From contig NZ_JAAGRN010000011.1 in NCBI RefSeq assembly GCF_010499255.1, forward strand, positions 34,524 to 98,523: DNA of 64,000 bases. Reading direction: 5' to 3'. Positions 36,442 to 45,138 of this stretch are shown here, in pieces (the first letter of the stretch is position 1; every line of letters starts with the position of its first letter). Origin of the DNA: Sheuella amnicola (lineage in GTDB: Bacteria; Pseudomonadota; Gammaproteobacteria; Burkholderiales; Burkholderiaceae_B). A program made the position numbers and the translations under genes. The notes beneath the pieces were generated by a model. That model saw only the letters and a program-made list of their open reading frames with translations, made no database searches and was not told where the DNA came from.

Positions 36442-36468
36442 AACGGGTAAATCGTACAGTCTGTCTTG

Positions 36469-36500
36469 TTGAGCACACTAACTAGTGTGCTCAATTTTTA
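36469..36500 (+). terminator. intra-operon hairpin between TRAP receptor and permease
   Basis: TTGAGCACACTA (36469-36480) pairs perfectly with TAGTGTGCTCAA (36483-36494) around a two-base loop and is followed by TTTTT. This is a well-formed intrinsic terminator or mRNA 3-prime-end stabiliser placed between two genes of one transport system. Confidence 0.75.
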
Positions 36501-36512
36501 ATTGGATGCAAA

Positions 36513-38525
36513 ATGACCCAATCATCAATCGATACTGCGACACAAGAACAGTTGGACGCTTTCATTAAGCAGGAAGAGGGCGACTCTAACGATTATCGCG
36601 GTGCTCTGGCTGTTTTTATTACACTTGTGGCCGTTGCGCTGTCTGTGTTTCATCTTTACGCAGCCTACGAAATTGTTCCGACTCAGGAGCTTCGCACCAT
36701 TCATGTTGGCCTAGTACTTTTTCTGGTGTATCTGAGTTTTCCGGTGGCGAACCGATTCAAGAATAGATTGATGTGGTGGGATGTGCTTTGCGCTCTCGCG
36801 GCGCTTTATATCGTTTATTACATTCTCAGTGGCGGGGATGATTTTTCAGATCGAAATACTTCACCAGATCGTTTGGACGTCATTGTTGGTATTGTGTTCA
36901 TTCTGATGATACTGGAAGCGGTCAGACGAACCAATGGAATGATTTTGCTCAGTGTCACGGTTTTGTTCATTCTTTATTCGCTTTACGGAAATTACTTACC
37001 TGCTCCCTGGACGCATAAAGGCTACGACCTCGATAGGTTCGTCGGCTACATGTACATGACTCTTGAAGGGATTTTTGGAACGGCTGTCGATGTGTCGGCG
37101 ACATTGATTATTTTGTTCACGATTTTCGGGGCGTTTCTTCAATTCACTGGCGCGGGTAAATTCTTCATTGATTTCTCGTTTGCCGCGATGGGCGGCAAGT
37201 CCTCAGGGGTGGGGCGAACCATTGTCATGTCGAGCTTTTTGCTTGGCGGTCCATCCGGATCCGGAGTGGCAACGACTGTTACCGTGGGATCCGTTGCTGC
37301 ACCTATGCTGAATAAGGTTGGCTATGACAAAAACGCGGCTGGTGGATTATTAGCGGCAGGCGGACTTGGTGCGATTATTTCACCTCCGGTGCTTGGAGCC
37401 GCGGCATTTCTCATCGCCGATTTTTTGAAAATATCCTATCTTGATGTTTTGTTGATGGCATGTATTCCGACGGTCCTGTTCTACCTAGGGCTGTTCGTCA
37501 TGGTCGAGATAGATGTACGCAAGTATGGAATGAAAAACATCCATTTCGAGGCTGCTGAAAGTGCATGGTCGCTTACTAAGAAATACTGGTTTCATTTCTT
37601 TTCACTTATTTCGATCGTAGTTTTCATGCTGTATGGATTTTCTCCGATCATGTCGGTTTTCTGGGCAACGGTTGTTTCGGCGATCAGTAGCATGTTGCGA
37701 CGTGATACTGCGATCATTTCATATGATTGGTTGCGTGGAAAAGAACCGTTTTGGAATGGTTTATATCAGTCCAATCTAGTTAAAGCATTGGCTGCAGGCA
37801 CCACTGGAGTCTTAGCTATCGCGGTGACTTGTGCCGGTGCAGGCCTCATTGTCGGCACAGTCACATTGACGGGCCTAGGCCTTAAATTCAGCTCGATCGT
37901 GATCCAGTATGCGGGCGGCTCCTTACTTTTAACAACGATTTATACAGGTCTGGTTGTATGGGTGGTTGGGCTGGCGGTGCCGGTCACTGCTTCATATATT
38001 ATTTGCGCGGTAATTGCGGCGCCTGCTTTGATCAATCTTGGCGTACCGGCATTTGCCGCGCATATGTTCATTTTTTACTATGCCGTTCTCTCGGAGGTCT
38101 CGCCACCGACTGCTTTGTCTCCTTTTGCTGCTGCAGCGATTTGTAAAGGCGATCCTTACAAAACGACGATGCAGACATGGAAGTATGTTGCTCCAGCCAT
38201 TCTTGTGCCGTTCATGTTCACCCTGGACAAGTCGGGGTCCGGACTGTTGTTGATGGGTTCAATGAACGGATTGATGCAGGCTGATTGGATGCAGATCGGC
38301 TGGACTTCCTTTACTGCAGTTGTCGGTGTAATTTGTCTGGCCGGAGGTCTTCAGGGCTGGTTTATAGAAAAGACAAATTTGTTCGAAAGAATTGTCATGA
38401 TTATCGGAGGCGTTGCGCTTGCCTATCCTTCCGTCACCACAGATTTGGTTGGTTTCGCAAGTTTTGGGGTTGTGATTGCGACTCAATGGATCAGACATCT
38501 TAAACTACGCCGAATCCAGGCGTAA
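36513..38525 (+). CDS. fused TRAP transporter permease (DctQM-type, TAXI group)
   Basis: A 670-residue membrane protein combining the small 4-helix and large 12-helix TRAP subunits. The cytosolic N-terminus is acidic and glutamine-rich. The large-domain motifs are FLLGGPSGSGVATTVTVGSV, AAGGLLAAGGLGAIISPPVL and SEVSPPTALSPFAAA. The fusion and its partner, a TAXI receptor, match the TAXI-TRAP class. It sits in the inner membrane and imports the ligand of the preceding receptor. Ribosome-binding site TTGGAT is weak. The FAH-family gene follows 26 bases after the stop. Confidence 0.93.
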   Translation: MTQSSIDTATQEQLDAFIKQEEGDSNDYRGALAVFITLVAVALSVFHLYAAYEIVPTQELRTIHVGLVLFLVYLSFPVANRFKNRLMWWDVLCALAALYIVYYILSGGDDFSDRNTSPDRLDVIVGIVFILMILEAVRRTNGMILLSVTVLFILYSLYGNYLPAPWTHKGYDLDRFVGYMYMTLEGIFGTAVDVSATLIILFTIFGAFLQFTGAGKFFIDFSFAAMGGKSSGVGRTIVMSSFLLGGPSGSGVATTVTVGSVAAPMLNKVGYDKNAAGGLLAAGGLGAIISPPVLGAAAFLIADFLKISYLDVLLMACIPTVLFYLGLFVMVEIDVRKYGMKNIHFEAAESAWSLTKKYWFHFFSLISIVVFMLYGFSPIMSVFWATVVSAISSMLRRDTAIISYDWLRGKEPFWNGLYQSNLVKALAAGTTGVLAIAVTCAGAGLIVGTVTLTGLGLKFSSIVIQYAGGSLLLTTIYTGLVVWVVGLAVPVTASYIICAVIAAPALINLGVPAFAAHMFIFYYAVLSEVSPPTALSPFAAAAICKGDPYKTTMQTWKYVAPAILVPFMFTLDKSGSGLLLMGSMNGLMQADWMQIGWTSFTAVVGVICLAGGLQGWFIEKTNLFERIVMIIGGVALAYPSVTTDLVGFASFGVVIATQWIRHLKLRRIQA

Positions 38526-38551
38526 TATTCAATCGTAATTCAAGGAAGATC

Positions 38552-39424
38552 ATGCGTTTATTCAGTTATCAGGATGCAAGTCAACAAAAGAGAGTGGGTT
38601 TGTTGCGTTCAAATGATTCAAGCGAATTCATCGACTTGTCCGCAACAGACTCCAAGTTGCCGAATACTTTGATTGAAATCCTGTCTTCCGGTAACGCGAT
38701 GAGTCACATTGCGACGTTAGCCAAGAGCGCTTCTGCTGTGATCAAGTCAATCGAAGGTGTGCGTTTTATTCCCTTGATCGATCGTCCCGGAAAAGTGATT
38801 TGTCTTGGCCTGAACTATGCCGATCATGCAGCTGAAGGGGGGCACTCGACTCCTGAATATCCCGCTTTTTTCATGCGTGGTCCGAGTTCGCTTGCCGCAC
38901 ATTTGCAACCATTGATTCGTCCAAGGGTTTCGGACAAATTCGATTATGAAGCTGAGCTTGCTTTCGTTGTCGGAAAAAAAGCGCGGCATTTGACTTCGGC
39001 AAACGCGTTGGACTATGTCGCCGGTTACAGTGCTTTTAATGATGGCAGCGTTCGGGATTATCAGCGCAAGTCCAGTCAGTGGACTATTGGCAAAAATTTC
39101 GACCAGACGGGTGGTTTTGGCCCTTGGTTGGTGACGCCTGACGAATTGCCTCTTGGCGCTTCAGGCTTGCGGATTCAATCCAGGTTAAACGGACAGGTGA
39201 TGCAAGATGCGAATACTAAAAACTTTCTGTGCAATATCGTTCATACGCTGGTGTTAATTACCGAGTGCATGACGCTCGAACCGGGCGATGTCGTGATCAC
39301 TGGTACGCCGGCAGGTGTTGGTTATGCCAGAAAGCCTCCCGTATTCATGAAGCAAGGCGACAAGATCGAAATCGATATCGAAGGGGTCGGCGTGTTGATT
39401 AATTCGATTCAGGATGAAGCCTGA
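38552..39424 (+). CDS. fumarylacetoacetate hydrolase (FAH) family protein
   Basis: A 290-residue cytosolic enzyme of the FAH superfamily, which hydrolyses or decarboxylates acylpyruvate-type intermediates of aromatic and sugar-acid breakdown. Visible motifs are CLGLNYADHAAEGG, the metal-binding FDYEAELAFVVGKKAR, YSAFNDGSVRDYQRK, and VVITGTPAGVGYARKPP. The ATG follows AAGGAAG. It closes the lyase-TAXI-TRAP unit and is followed by a strong terminator. Together they suggest uptake and cleavage of a hydroxylated or keto carboxylic acid; the exact pathway is not shown by sequence. Confidence 0.9.
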   Translation: MRLFSYQDASQQKRVGLLRSNDSSEFIDLSATDSKLPNTLIEILSSGNAMSHIATLAKSASAVIKSIEGVRFIPLIDRPGKVICLGLNYADHAAEGGHSTPEYPAFFMRGPSSLAAHLQPLIRPRVSDKFDYEAELAFVVGKKARHLTSANALDYVAGYSAFNDGSVRDYQRKSSQWTIGKNFDQTGGFGPWLVTPDELPLGASGLRIQSRLNGQVMQDANTKNFLCNIVHTLVLITECMTLEPGDVVITGTPAGVGYARKPPVFMKQGDKIEIDIEGVGVLINSIQDEA

Positions 39425-39442
39425 TAAATTTTATTTTCATGT

Positions 39443-39470
39443 AAAAAGGCCGCATTATGCGGCCTTTTTT
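39443..39470. terminator. bidirectional intrinsic terminator
   Basis: AAAAAGGCCGCAT (39443-39455) and ATGCGGCCTTTTT (39457-39469) form a perfect stem with T-rich flanks on both strands, between the convergent FAH-family and Bug genes. Confidence 0.9.
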
Positions 39471-39486
39471 TGTGCTTGTTTAAAAA

Positions 39487-40461
39487 TTATTGTGGTTCGA
39501 TCCCTGCCGCTTTAATGGCTTTTGCCCACTTGAGTGACTCAAGCTCAGTACGCTTTGCCAATGCCTCAGGTGTTCCGGGATCTGTTTCAAATCCGAGAGT
39601 GGCGAATTTTTCCTGAATGGCTTTGTCATTTGCGGCTGCATTCAACGCTTGGTTCAGCTTAAGAACGATGTCCTTGGGTGTTCCGGCAGGCGCGAATGCA
39701 GCAAAATAAGCGATGAGCTCGTAATCTTTCAAGCCAAGTGCTTCGTTGACCGTCGGCAGCTCAGGAATTGCCTTGGAGCGTTTGACAGAAGTAACCGCAA
39801 GGCCGCGTATTTTGTCATTCTTGATTTGAGGTAGCGTTACTGCAAAATCAGCCGTGAACATCATCACCTGCCCACCGATTAAATCAGTCATGGCCGCCGG
39901 ACCACTTTTATAAGGTACGTTGACCATGTCGACCCCCGCCATGCCTGCCAGCATTGCACCCGAGACCAGTTGGGATGTACTGGCACTTGCATAGGTGACA
40001 AATCCTGGTTTAGCTTTGGCCATGTCGATCAATTCTTTCAGCGTTTGCGCCTTGACATCCTTATTGACCGCGACTATCAATGGTACAGCTCCCATGAAGC
40101 CGATCGGAGCAAACGCAGTGTCTTGATCGTAAGGCAGCTTTTTCATCAAGCTTTTCAGCGCGGCATTTGTACTGTTCGTGCCAATTAGTATGGTGTAGCC
40201 ATCCGGCGCCGCTTTTGCAACCATATCGGCTCCAAGCATGCCATTGACGCCTGGTTTATTTTCCACCACGATCGTTTGCCCAAGCACTTCGGACATTTTT
40301 GCCGCAAATGCCCGCCCGATTTGATCCGTTGCACTACCGGCAGCGAAAGGGACGACTGCTTTAATCGGCTTGCTTGGATAGGTTTGCGCGATTGCCGTAC
40401 CGCCGAGAAGTCCCAGTGCGCATGCGAATGCGGCCAGAGAGAAAGAGAGCCTATTTTTCAT
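39487..40461 (-). CDS. Bug/TctC-family periplasmic substrate-binding protein
   Basis: A 324-residue receptor with signal peptide ending in GTAIAQ. The ligand motif is VPFAAGSATDQIGRA, with one Gly of the usual pair changed to Ser; VENKPGVNGMLGADMVA and VPYKSGPAAMTDL follow. Its ATG overlaps the CoA-transferase stop by one base (TAATG), with AAGGTA upstream, so its translation is coupled to that gene. The pairing suggests that its ligand is the acid handled as a CoA thioester by the transferase. Confidence 0.92.
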   Translation of the reverse strand: MKNRLSFSLAAFACALGLLGGTAIAQTYPSKPIKAVVPFAAGSATDQIGRAFAAKMSEVLGQTIVVENKPGVNGMLGADMVAKAAPDGYTILIGTNSTNAALKSLMKKLPYDQDTAFAPIGFMGAVPLIVAVNKDVKAQTLKELIDMAKAKPGFVTYASASTSQLVSGAMLAGMAGVDMVNVPYKSGPAAMTDLIGGQVMMFTADFAVTLPQIKNDKIRGLAVTSVKRSKAIPELPTVNEALGLKDYELIAYFAAFAPAGTPKDIVLKLNQALNAAANDKAIQEKFATLGFETDPGTPEALAKRTELESLKWAKAIKAAGIEPQ

Positions 40462-41657
40462 TAGACAATACCTTGTTCATGAAATTTTGAAATTTCAGCT
40501 GATGAGTAACCAATTTCGGAGAGTACTTCGTCAGTATGTTCACCCCAGGAAGGAGCCGTCGTGACTACATCGGCAGGTGTGCGTGAAAGAATAGCAGGTT
40601 GAGTGATGAAGTGTTTTTTCTTGCCGGCCGAATCGTTCACGGCTTTCGAGATATTCACTTGTTTGATGTGCTCGTCTTCAAACATCTCAGGGACGTTATA
40701 AACCTGTCCCGCCGGGACACCCGCCTTGTTCAGCGCATCGACCCAGTAAGCGACCGTATTGGTGCGAAAGACTTCGTTGAGCAATTTGTTGCAACGTGCG
40801 CGATTAATTGCGCGCGTCTTTTCGTTCGAAAAATCCGGGTCGGAAATCCATTCCGGCTTTTTGCATAACTCAGCCAGTTTGACCCAGTTGCCCTGTCCGG
40901 AAGCCCCCAGGTTGAATACACCATCACTTGCTTCAAATAATCCCATTGGACTTGATGTGGGGTGATCATTGCCGGCTTGTCCGGGAATATCACCTTCATT
41001 GAGATATCGGGCCGCCTGAAAGTCCATCATGGCGATCTGTGAGTGCAGCAACGACGCTTGCACCCATTGACCTTTGCCTGAGCGCTCGCGCTCATGGAGG
41101 GCAACAAGTATGCCGATGCCGGCGTAAAGGCCGGCACTCATATCCGCAACTGCTAGGCCCGCCCGGACAGGACCGCCACCGGGAATTCCGGTAACAGACA
41201 TCAGTCCGCCCATACCCTGCATGATCTGATCAAAACCAGGCCTTGAAGCATAAGGGCCCGTTTGACCGTAGCCGGAAATACTCGCCAGAATGATCCTTGG
41301 ATTCACTGCTGCCAGTGATTCGTAATCCACACCTAATTTCTTTTTGATATCCGGGCGCCAGTTTTCAACCACAACGTCAGCGGTCTTGACTAGGCGCATC
41401 ATGATTTCAAGTGCACCAGGCTTCTTTAGATTAAGAGTGAGTGCGCGTTTATTGCGGTTCAAGTTCTGAAAATCGCCGCCTTCGCGGTTTCCGGCGAACA
41501 TGCCTTCATTGGGGTCGACACCTTTTGGTGGTTCGATGCGAATGACATCTGCGCCAAAGTCGGCTAACAGGCGCACGCAATTCGGGCCTGCCCGCACACG
41601 GGACATATCCAGGACGCGAAGATTAGATAAAGCGGTGGAGGCTTGTATTTTTGACAT
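40461..41657 (-). CDS. class III CoA-transferase (CaiB/BaiF family)
   Basis: A 398-residue enzyme that moves CoA between carboxylic acids. It has the N-terminal LRVLDMSRVRAGPNCVRLLA and DFGADVIRIEPPKG, then LNLKKPGALEIMMRLVKTAD. VADMSAGLYAGIGILVALHE contains the conserved Asp that forms the acyl-enzyme anhydride. The start ATG at 41655-41657 has no clear ribosome-binding site. It forms a two-gene operon with the following Bug gene and is divergent from a crotonase gene; together they could convert an imported acid to a CoA ester and then modify it. Confidence 0.92.
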   Translation of the reverse strand: MSKIQASTALSNLRVLDMSRVRAGPNCVRLLADFGADVIRIEPPKGVDPNEGMFAGNREGGDFQNLNRNKRALTLNLKKPGALEIMMRLVKTADVVVENWRPDIKKKLGVDYESLAAVNPRIILASISGYGQTGPYASRPGFDQIMQGMGGLMSVTGIPGGGPVRAGLAVADMSAGLYAGIGILVALHERERSGKGQWVQASLLHSQIAMMDFQAARYLNEGDIPGQAGNDHPTSSPMGLFEASDGVFNLGASGQGNWVKLAELCKKPEWISDPDFSNEKTRAINRARCNKLLNEVFRTNTVAYWVDALNKAGVPAGQVYNVPEMFEDEHIKQVNISKAVNDSAGKKKHFITQPAILSRTPADVVTTAPSWGEHTDEVLSEIGYSSAEISKFHEQGIV

Positions 41658-41842
41658 AATTTATTGATTTATATATAAAAAATTAATTGTTGCTGATATG
41701 AAGTGCAGTCGGATGTGCTGCGAATTGGGTTGATTGTTTTTATAAGTTGCTTTAGGTGATATTGCAAGAGATACTAGCAGTCTGAAAATAAAAGGCGACA
41801 TATGCCTAACAATGATTAAAACACGGGGTGAAAGGAGATTGT

Positions 41843-42625
41843 ATGGCTGAGTTGATTGTTGAGAAAAAGGGTTCTGTCGGTTACATCACATTTTCGAATC
41901 CAACCAAAATGAACGCCATGACGGTTCAAATGTGGGGTGGTGTACCGGCTGCGATTCAGGCATTTGATCGAGATCCGGACGTGCGTGTGATTGTCTTGAC
42001 AGGTTCGGGTGAAAAGGCCTTCATCTCAGGAGCGGACATTTCGCAATTCGAGGAGTTGCGGGCTGCGCAAGACACGCAGGAAGTCTATGAAAATGCGGTA
42101 ACGGCGGCATTGGCCGCACCGATTCAATGTTCGAAACCAGTCATAGCAAAAATACGTGGATATTGTTTCGGCGGTGGGTTGGGCATGGCCGCTGCTTGCG
42201 ATATTCGAATTTGTTCCGAAGATTCGACTTTCAGGATGCCGGCTGCGCGGTTGGGTGTGGGCTATGGTCATGTGGGAATCAAACGATTCACGGACTTGAT
42301 TGGCTTGGCAAACGCTACGGATATTTATGTCACCGCAAGGCGGTTCGATTCTGCGGACGCTTTGCGAATGGGCTTTGTCAGCAAAGTTTGCACGGTTGCC
42401 GAATTGGATTCGGTGGTAGATCAATACACCAAAATGATTTCAGAGAATGCTCCTTTGACTGTTGCCGCAAGCAAATACAACATTAGACAAGTTTGCGCTG
42501 CTCCTGAAGATCAAGATATCGCTGGTGCGGTGCGGATGGTCGAGGCATGTTTTGCCAGCGAGGATTTCAAGGAGGGGCGCAAGGCCTTCATGGAGAAGCG
42601 TCAGCCAATATTCAAGGGTCGTTGA
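41843..42625 (+). CDS. enoyl-CoA hydratase/isomerase (crotonase) family protein
   Basis: A 260-residue crotonase-fold protein. The CoA and oxyanion-hole motifs SGADISQFEE and GYCFGGGLGMAAACDIRI are clear. However, the region normally holding the two catalytic Glu residues of hydratases reads MPAARLGVGYGHVGIKRF, followed by ATDIYVTARRF, so neither Glu is obvious. It may be an isomerase, hydrolase or decarboxylase of the superfamily rather than a hydratase. The ATG at 41843 follows AAAGGAG; an in-frame GTG at 41828 was rejected because it precedes that site. It is divergent from the CoA-transferase and upstream of a Bug gene. Confidence 0.88.
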   Translation: MAELIVEKKGSVGYITFSNPTKMNAMTVQMWGGVPAAIQAFDRDPDVRVIVLTGSGEKAFISGADISQFEELRAAQDTQEVYENAVTAALAAPIQCSKPVIAKIRGYCFGGGLGMAAACDIRICSEDSTFRMPAARLGVGYGHVGIKRFTDLIGLANATDIYVTARRFDSADALRMGFVSKVCTVAELDSVVDQYTKMISENAPLTVAASKYNIRQVCAAPEDQDIAGAVRMVEACFASEDFKEGRKAFMEKRQPIFKGR

Positions 42626-42692
42626 GGCTTTTAGAGACGACTTGACTAGATATTTTTATAACTGCGGTTGAGAATCTCGGTTGGAGAAATAA

Positions 42693-43667
42693 TTGAAGAA
42701 CTCGAAACTTTTACTGAAGGGTTTGATCGGGGCGATTTTGTCTCTTTCGGCCATTACAAGCCAAGCTGCCGATTATCCCGATAAACCTATCAGGATGATT
42801 GTCGGATACACGACCGGCGGGGCAGCCGATAAATTGATCAGACCTGTTGCTGACCGAGTGTCCAAGATTATCGGTCAGCAAATTATCATGGATTACAAGC
42901 CCGGGGCAGGTGGGGCAGTGGCGCTTGAGTTATTGACTCGAGCCCCCGCTGATGGTTACACCTTGCATATTGTTGACTCGGGACCATTGACGATTTTGCC
43001 GAGCTTGCGCAAAACTCCATATGATCCGGTCAAGGACTTTACGCCCGTCGCAATGCTGGCCGGTGGTGGATCTGTGATTGTGACATTGCCGAGTTCTCCG
43101 GCAAAGGACGTCAAAACATTAATCGAATTGGCCAAAAAGAATCCGCAAGATTGGAGTTATGGTACATCCGGAGTTGGTGGAGTGGCTCATTTGGCTGCAG
43201 AACAATTCAAGGTTGCAACCGGTTTGAAAATAGACCACGTCCCCTATAAAGGTGGAGCGCCGGCGGTAATTGAATTGCTGGGCGGACACATACCAATGCT
43301 TTTCTCATCTTTGGGATCGGCAGCCACTAATATTGAAGCGGGACGGTTGAAACCACTTGCTGTGACATCATTAAAACGCAGCGGATTATTTCCCGATGTG
43401 CCTACGCTTGCCGAATCAGGGTTCCCCGGCTTTGATTCTTCTATATGGTACGGAATCATCGCCCCCGCAGGTTTGCCAAAAGACGTGATGGATAAACTTG
43501 TGCCGGCCTTCAAGCAGGCGTTGGCGGATCCAGGTCAAATTGAGGCGATTCGCAAAGAAGGCTACGACGCGATGCCGATGACACCTCAAGAAATGCAAAA
43601 GAAAATCAAGGATGACATTGTGCAGTGGAATAAAGTCATCAAAGATACTGGTGTGAAGATCGATTGA
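42693..43667 (+). CDS. Bug/TctC-family periplasmic substrate-binding protein
   Basis: A 324-residue receptor, signal peptide ending in TSQAADY. It has DYPDKPIRMIVGYTTGG followed by AADKLIRP, then DYKPGAGGAVALELLTRAP and HVPYKGGAPAVIEL. The start is TTG (42693) behind TTGGAGA, with no in-frame ATG nearby. It lies 67 bases after the crotonase gene on the same strand and ends at a GC-rich hairpin. Confidence 0.92.
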   Translation: MKNSKLLLKGLIGAILSLSAITSQAADYPDKPIRMIVGYTTGGAADKLIRPVADRVSKIIGQQIIMDYKPGAGGAVALELLTRAPADGYTLHIVDSGPLTILPSLRKTPYDPVKDFTPVAMLAGGGSVIVTLPSSPAKDVKTLIELAKKNPQDWSYGTSGVGGVAHLAAEQFKVATGLKIDHVPYKGGAPAVIELLGGHIPMLFSSLGSAATNIEAGRLKPLAVTSLKRSGLFPDVPTLAESGFPGFDSSIWYGIIAPAGLPKDVMDKLVPAFKQALADPGQIEAIRKEGYDAMPMTPQEMQKKIKDDIVQWNKVIKDTGVKID

Positions 43668-43674
43668 TTGACGC

Positions 43675-43705
43675 CCGGGGTTTCTCTATTACGACACCCC
43701 GGTTT
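43675..43705 (+). terminator. probable terminator after the Bug gene
   Basis: CCGGGGT (43675-43681) pairs with ACCCCGG (43696-43702) around a 14-base loop and is followed by TTT. It lies between convergent genes. Confidence 0.5.
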
Positions 43706-43728
43706 CTGATTGCAACGAAGTTTGTAAT

Positions 43729-44511
43729 TTAGGTGCGCTTCGGAAATTGCATCATGAGTATCGCCACTCCATTGCGATCACTCAAAATGGATGGCGCCGG
43801 ATCATCCGGTGAGACGAATATGAGCGACTGTTCATGCGCTGTCTCGCCATTAATCGTGCATTCGCCTCGTAGTACCAGCCAGTACTGGCCACGACCGTTG
43901 GATGGTGAAGGTCCTTCGATTGGTGAGGTTGTCCGGGCTTGATAAAGCGTTGCTCCCAACCCGTCTTCGGCAAACGGAACAACTGTGCTTTGGACAACAG
44001 AATTCGCCGTGGATGACAGAAGACCATCAGCATTTAAGTCGGGTAAAACACAAACACCATGTCGGTATGGATGCTTGCGATCCATCAGTCCAGCTCTTTG
44101 CTCGGGCATCCAACGTGCACCGGGATCCCACCCGTTACGCAATGTGTAATATTGAATCGGAGTTTCTGTCGCTTGGATAGGCGCATAGGGCGTGAAGGCC
44201 ATCGCATAATGAACAGTTAGTCCTGTTATCGGTTTTGTTCCAAAAAAACCGGTGCCTGCCACAAAAACTTGAAACTGATCAGCCTGATGATAGTGGCCAG
44301 GTAAACGACTGTTCGCTTCCTGTTCAACTAAAAATGCGATTGGTTCAAGCGGGGGAGGAAAGTCGACAGGATCATGAGGAGGCATGCCTAAAGTTCGTCG
44401 TTCGACGGAATTGATGCCAACATAGGACGATATCCACGTATTGGTGCCGTTTGGCAGTTGATAGTGGTGTCTTCTTTCGCGAGACTGGGCTCTTGAGACA
44501 ACTGATTGCAT
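43729..44511 (-). CDS. cupin-like protein of unknown function
   Basis: I do not recognise a named family. The 260-residue protein has two cupin-like halves: the first contains RLPGHYHQADQFQVFVAGTG, a His-rich beta-barrel motif of the RmlC-like kind, and the second GQYWLVLRGECTINGETAHE. No signal peptide is seen. The ATG at 44509-44511 was chosen because a longer frame up to 44643 runs far into the thioesterase gene. It follows that gene by 31 bases on the same strand, so they are probably co-transcribed. A metal-dependent oxygenase, isomerase or a binding protein are all possible. Confidence 0.65.
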   Translation of the reverse strand: MQSVVSRAQSRERRHHYQLPNGTNTWISSYVGINSVERRTLGMPPHDPVDFPPPLEPIAFLVEQEANSRLPGHYHQADQFQVFVAGTGFFGTKPITGLTVHYAMAFTPYAPIQATETPIQYYTLRNGWDPGARWMPEQRAGLMDRKHPYRHGVCVLPDLNADGLLSSTANSVVQSTVVPFAEDGLGATLYQARTTSPIEGPSPSNGRGQYWLVLRGECTINGETAHEQSLIFVSPDDPAPSILSDRNGVAILMMQFPKRT

Positions 44512-44542
44512 CTGGAAAGACCTTGTTTTTTCGATATCGAGT

Positions 44543-45010
44543 TTAATTTTGCGGACTCTTTGGCAGATTGGCAAGCGCTCGCCTAAAGTTTTCCGGTAAT
44601 GAAGTTGGTCGTTGAGTCGCACGTTCAACACAAACGTGCACAAATTGACCTTGTGCTGCGGCTAGATCAGAATCTTTCGTGAAAACGGCGACCTCATAGG
44701 AAATTGAACTGTTTCCGACTCTTCCGACGCGAACCCCTACCTGTATATTTCCGGGGGCGGATACTTGGCTGTGATAGCGACATTCGGAGGCGACTACGAG
44801 GGTTTGAAAGGGATCCGTCAGGTATTTTCTCAAGTCATTGCCAAGCAGAAAGCCATCTACCGCAGTGTCAAAAAATGAATAATAGTGGGCGTTATTGATG
44901 TGACCATATGCATCGTTATCAGCCCAGCGTAGTGTGATCATTTCGAAAAAATCGAAATCCTGGCGTCGCCATGGATTATTTGCGAAAGACTTAGTAGCTG
45001 AATTGCTCAT
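44543..45010 (-). CDS. 4HBT-type acyl-CoA thioesterase (hot-dog fold)
   Basis: A 155-residue protein with the YbgC/4-hydroxybenzoyl-CoA thioesterase motif: MITLRWADNDAYGHINNAHY, where the Asp is the expected catalytic residue, followed by FFDTAVDGFLL. SSISYEVAVFTKDSDLAAAQ and GQFVHVCVER continue the hot-dog sheet. It would hydrolyse acyl-CoA esters in the cytosol. It is the first gene of a likely two-gene unit with the cupin-like protein and divergent from the unknown gene at 45139. Confidence 0.85.
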   Translation of the reverse strand: MSNSATKSFANNPWRRQDFDFFEMITLRWADNDAYGHINNAHYYSFFDTAVDGFLLGNDLRKYLTDPFQTLVVASECRYHSQVSAPGNIQVGVRVGRVGNSSISYEVAVFTKDSDLAAAQGQFVHVCVERATQRPTSLPENFRRALANLPKSPQN

Positions 45011-45138
45011 GGTGATTAATGATTTGTATGAGTTCGAGAGATATATATCGCAAAAATGACAGCGCTACTATTATGATGCAACTTTGGAGCGTTAAGAATT
45101 CGACATGCTTATAGTCGGTTCTTGTCATGCGATAAAAA

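Noticed and set aside
39488..39505. A tRNA T-loop-like sequence (GGTTCGATCCC).
   Set aside because: It lies inside the end of a Bug coding frame, and no acceptor stem or anticodon arm can be placed around it.
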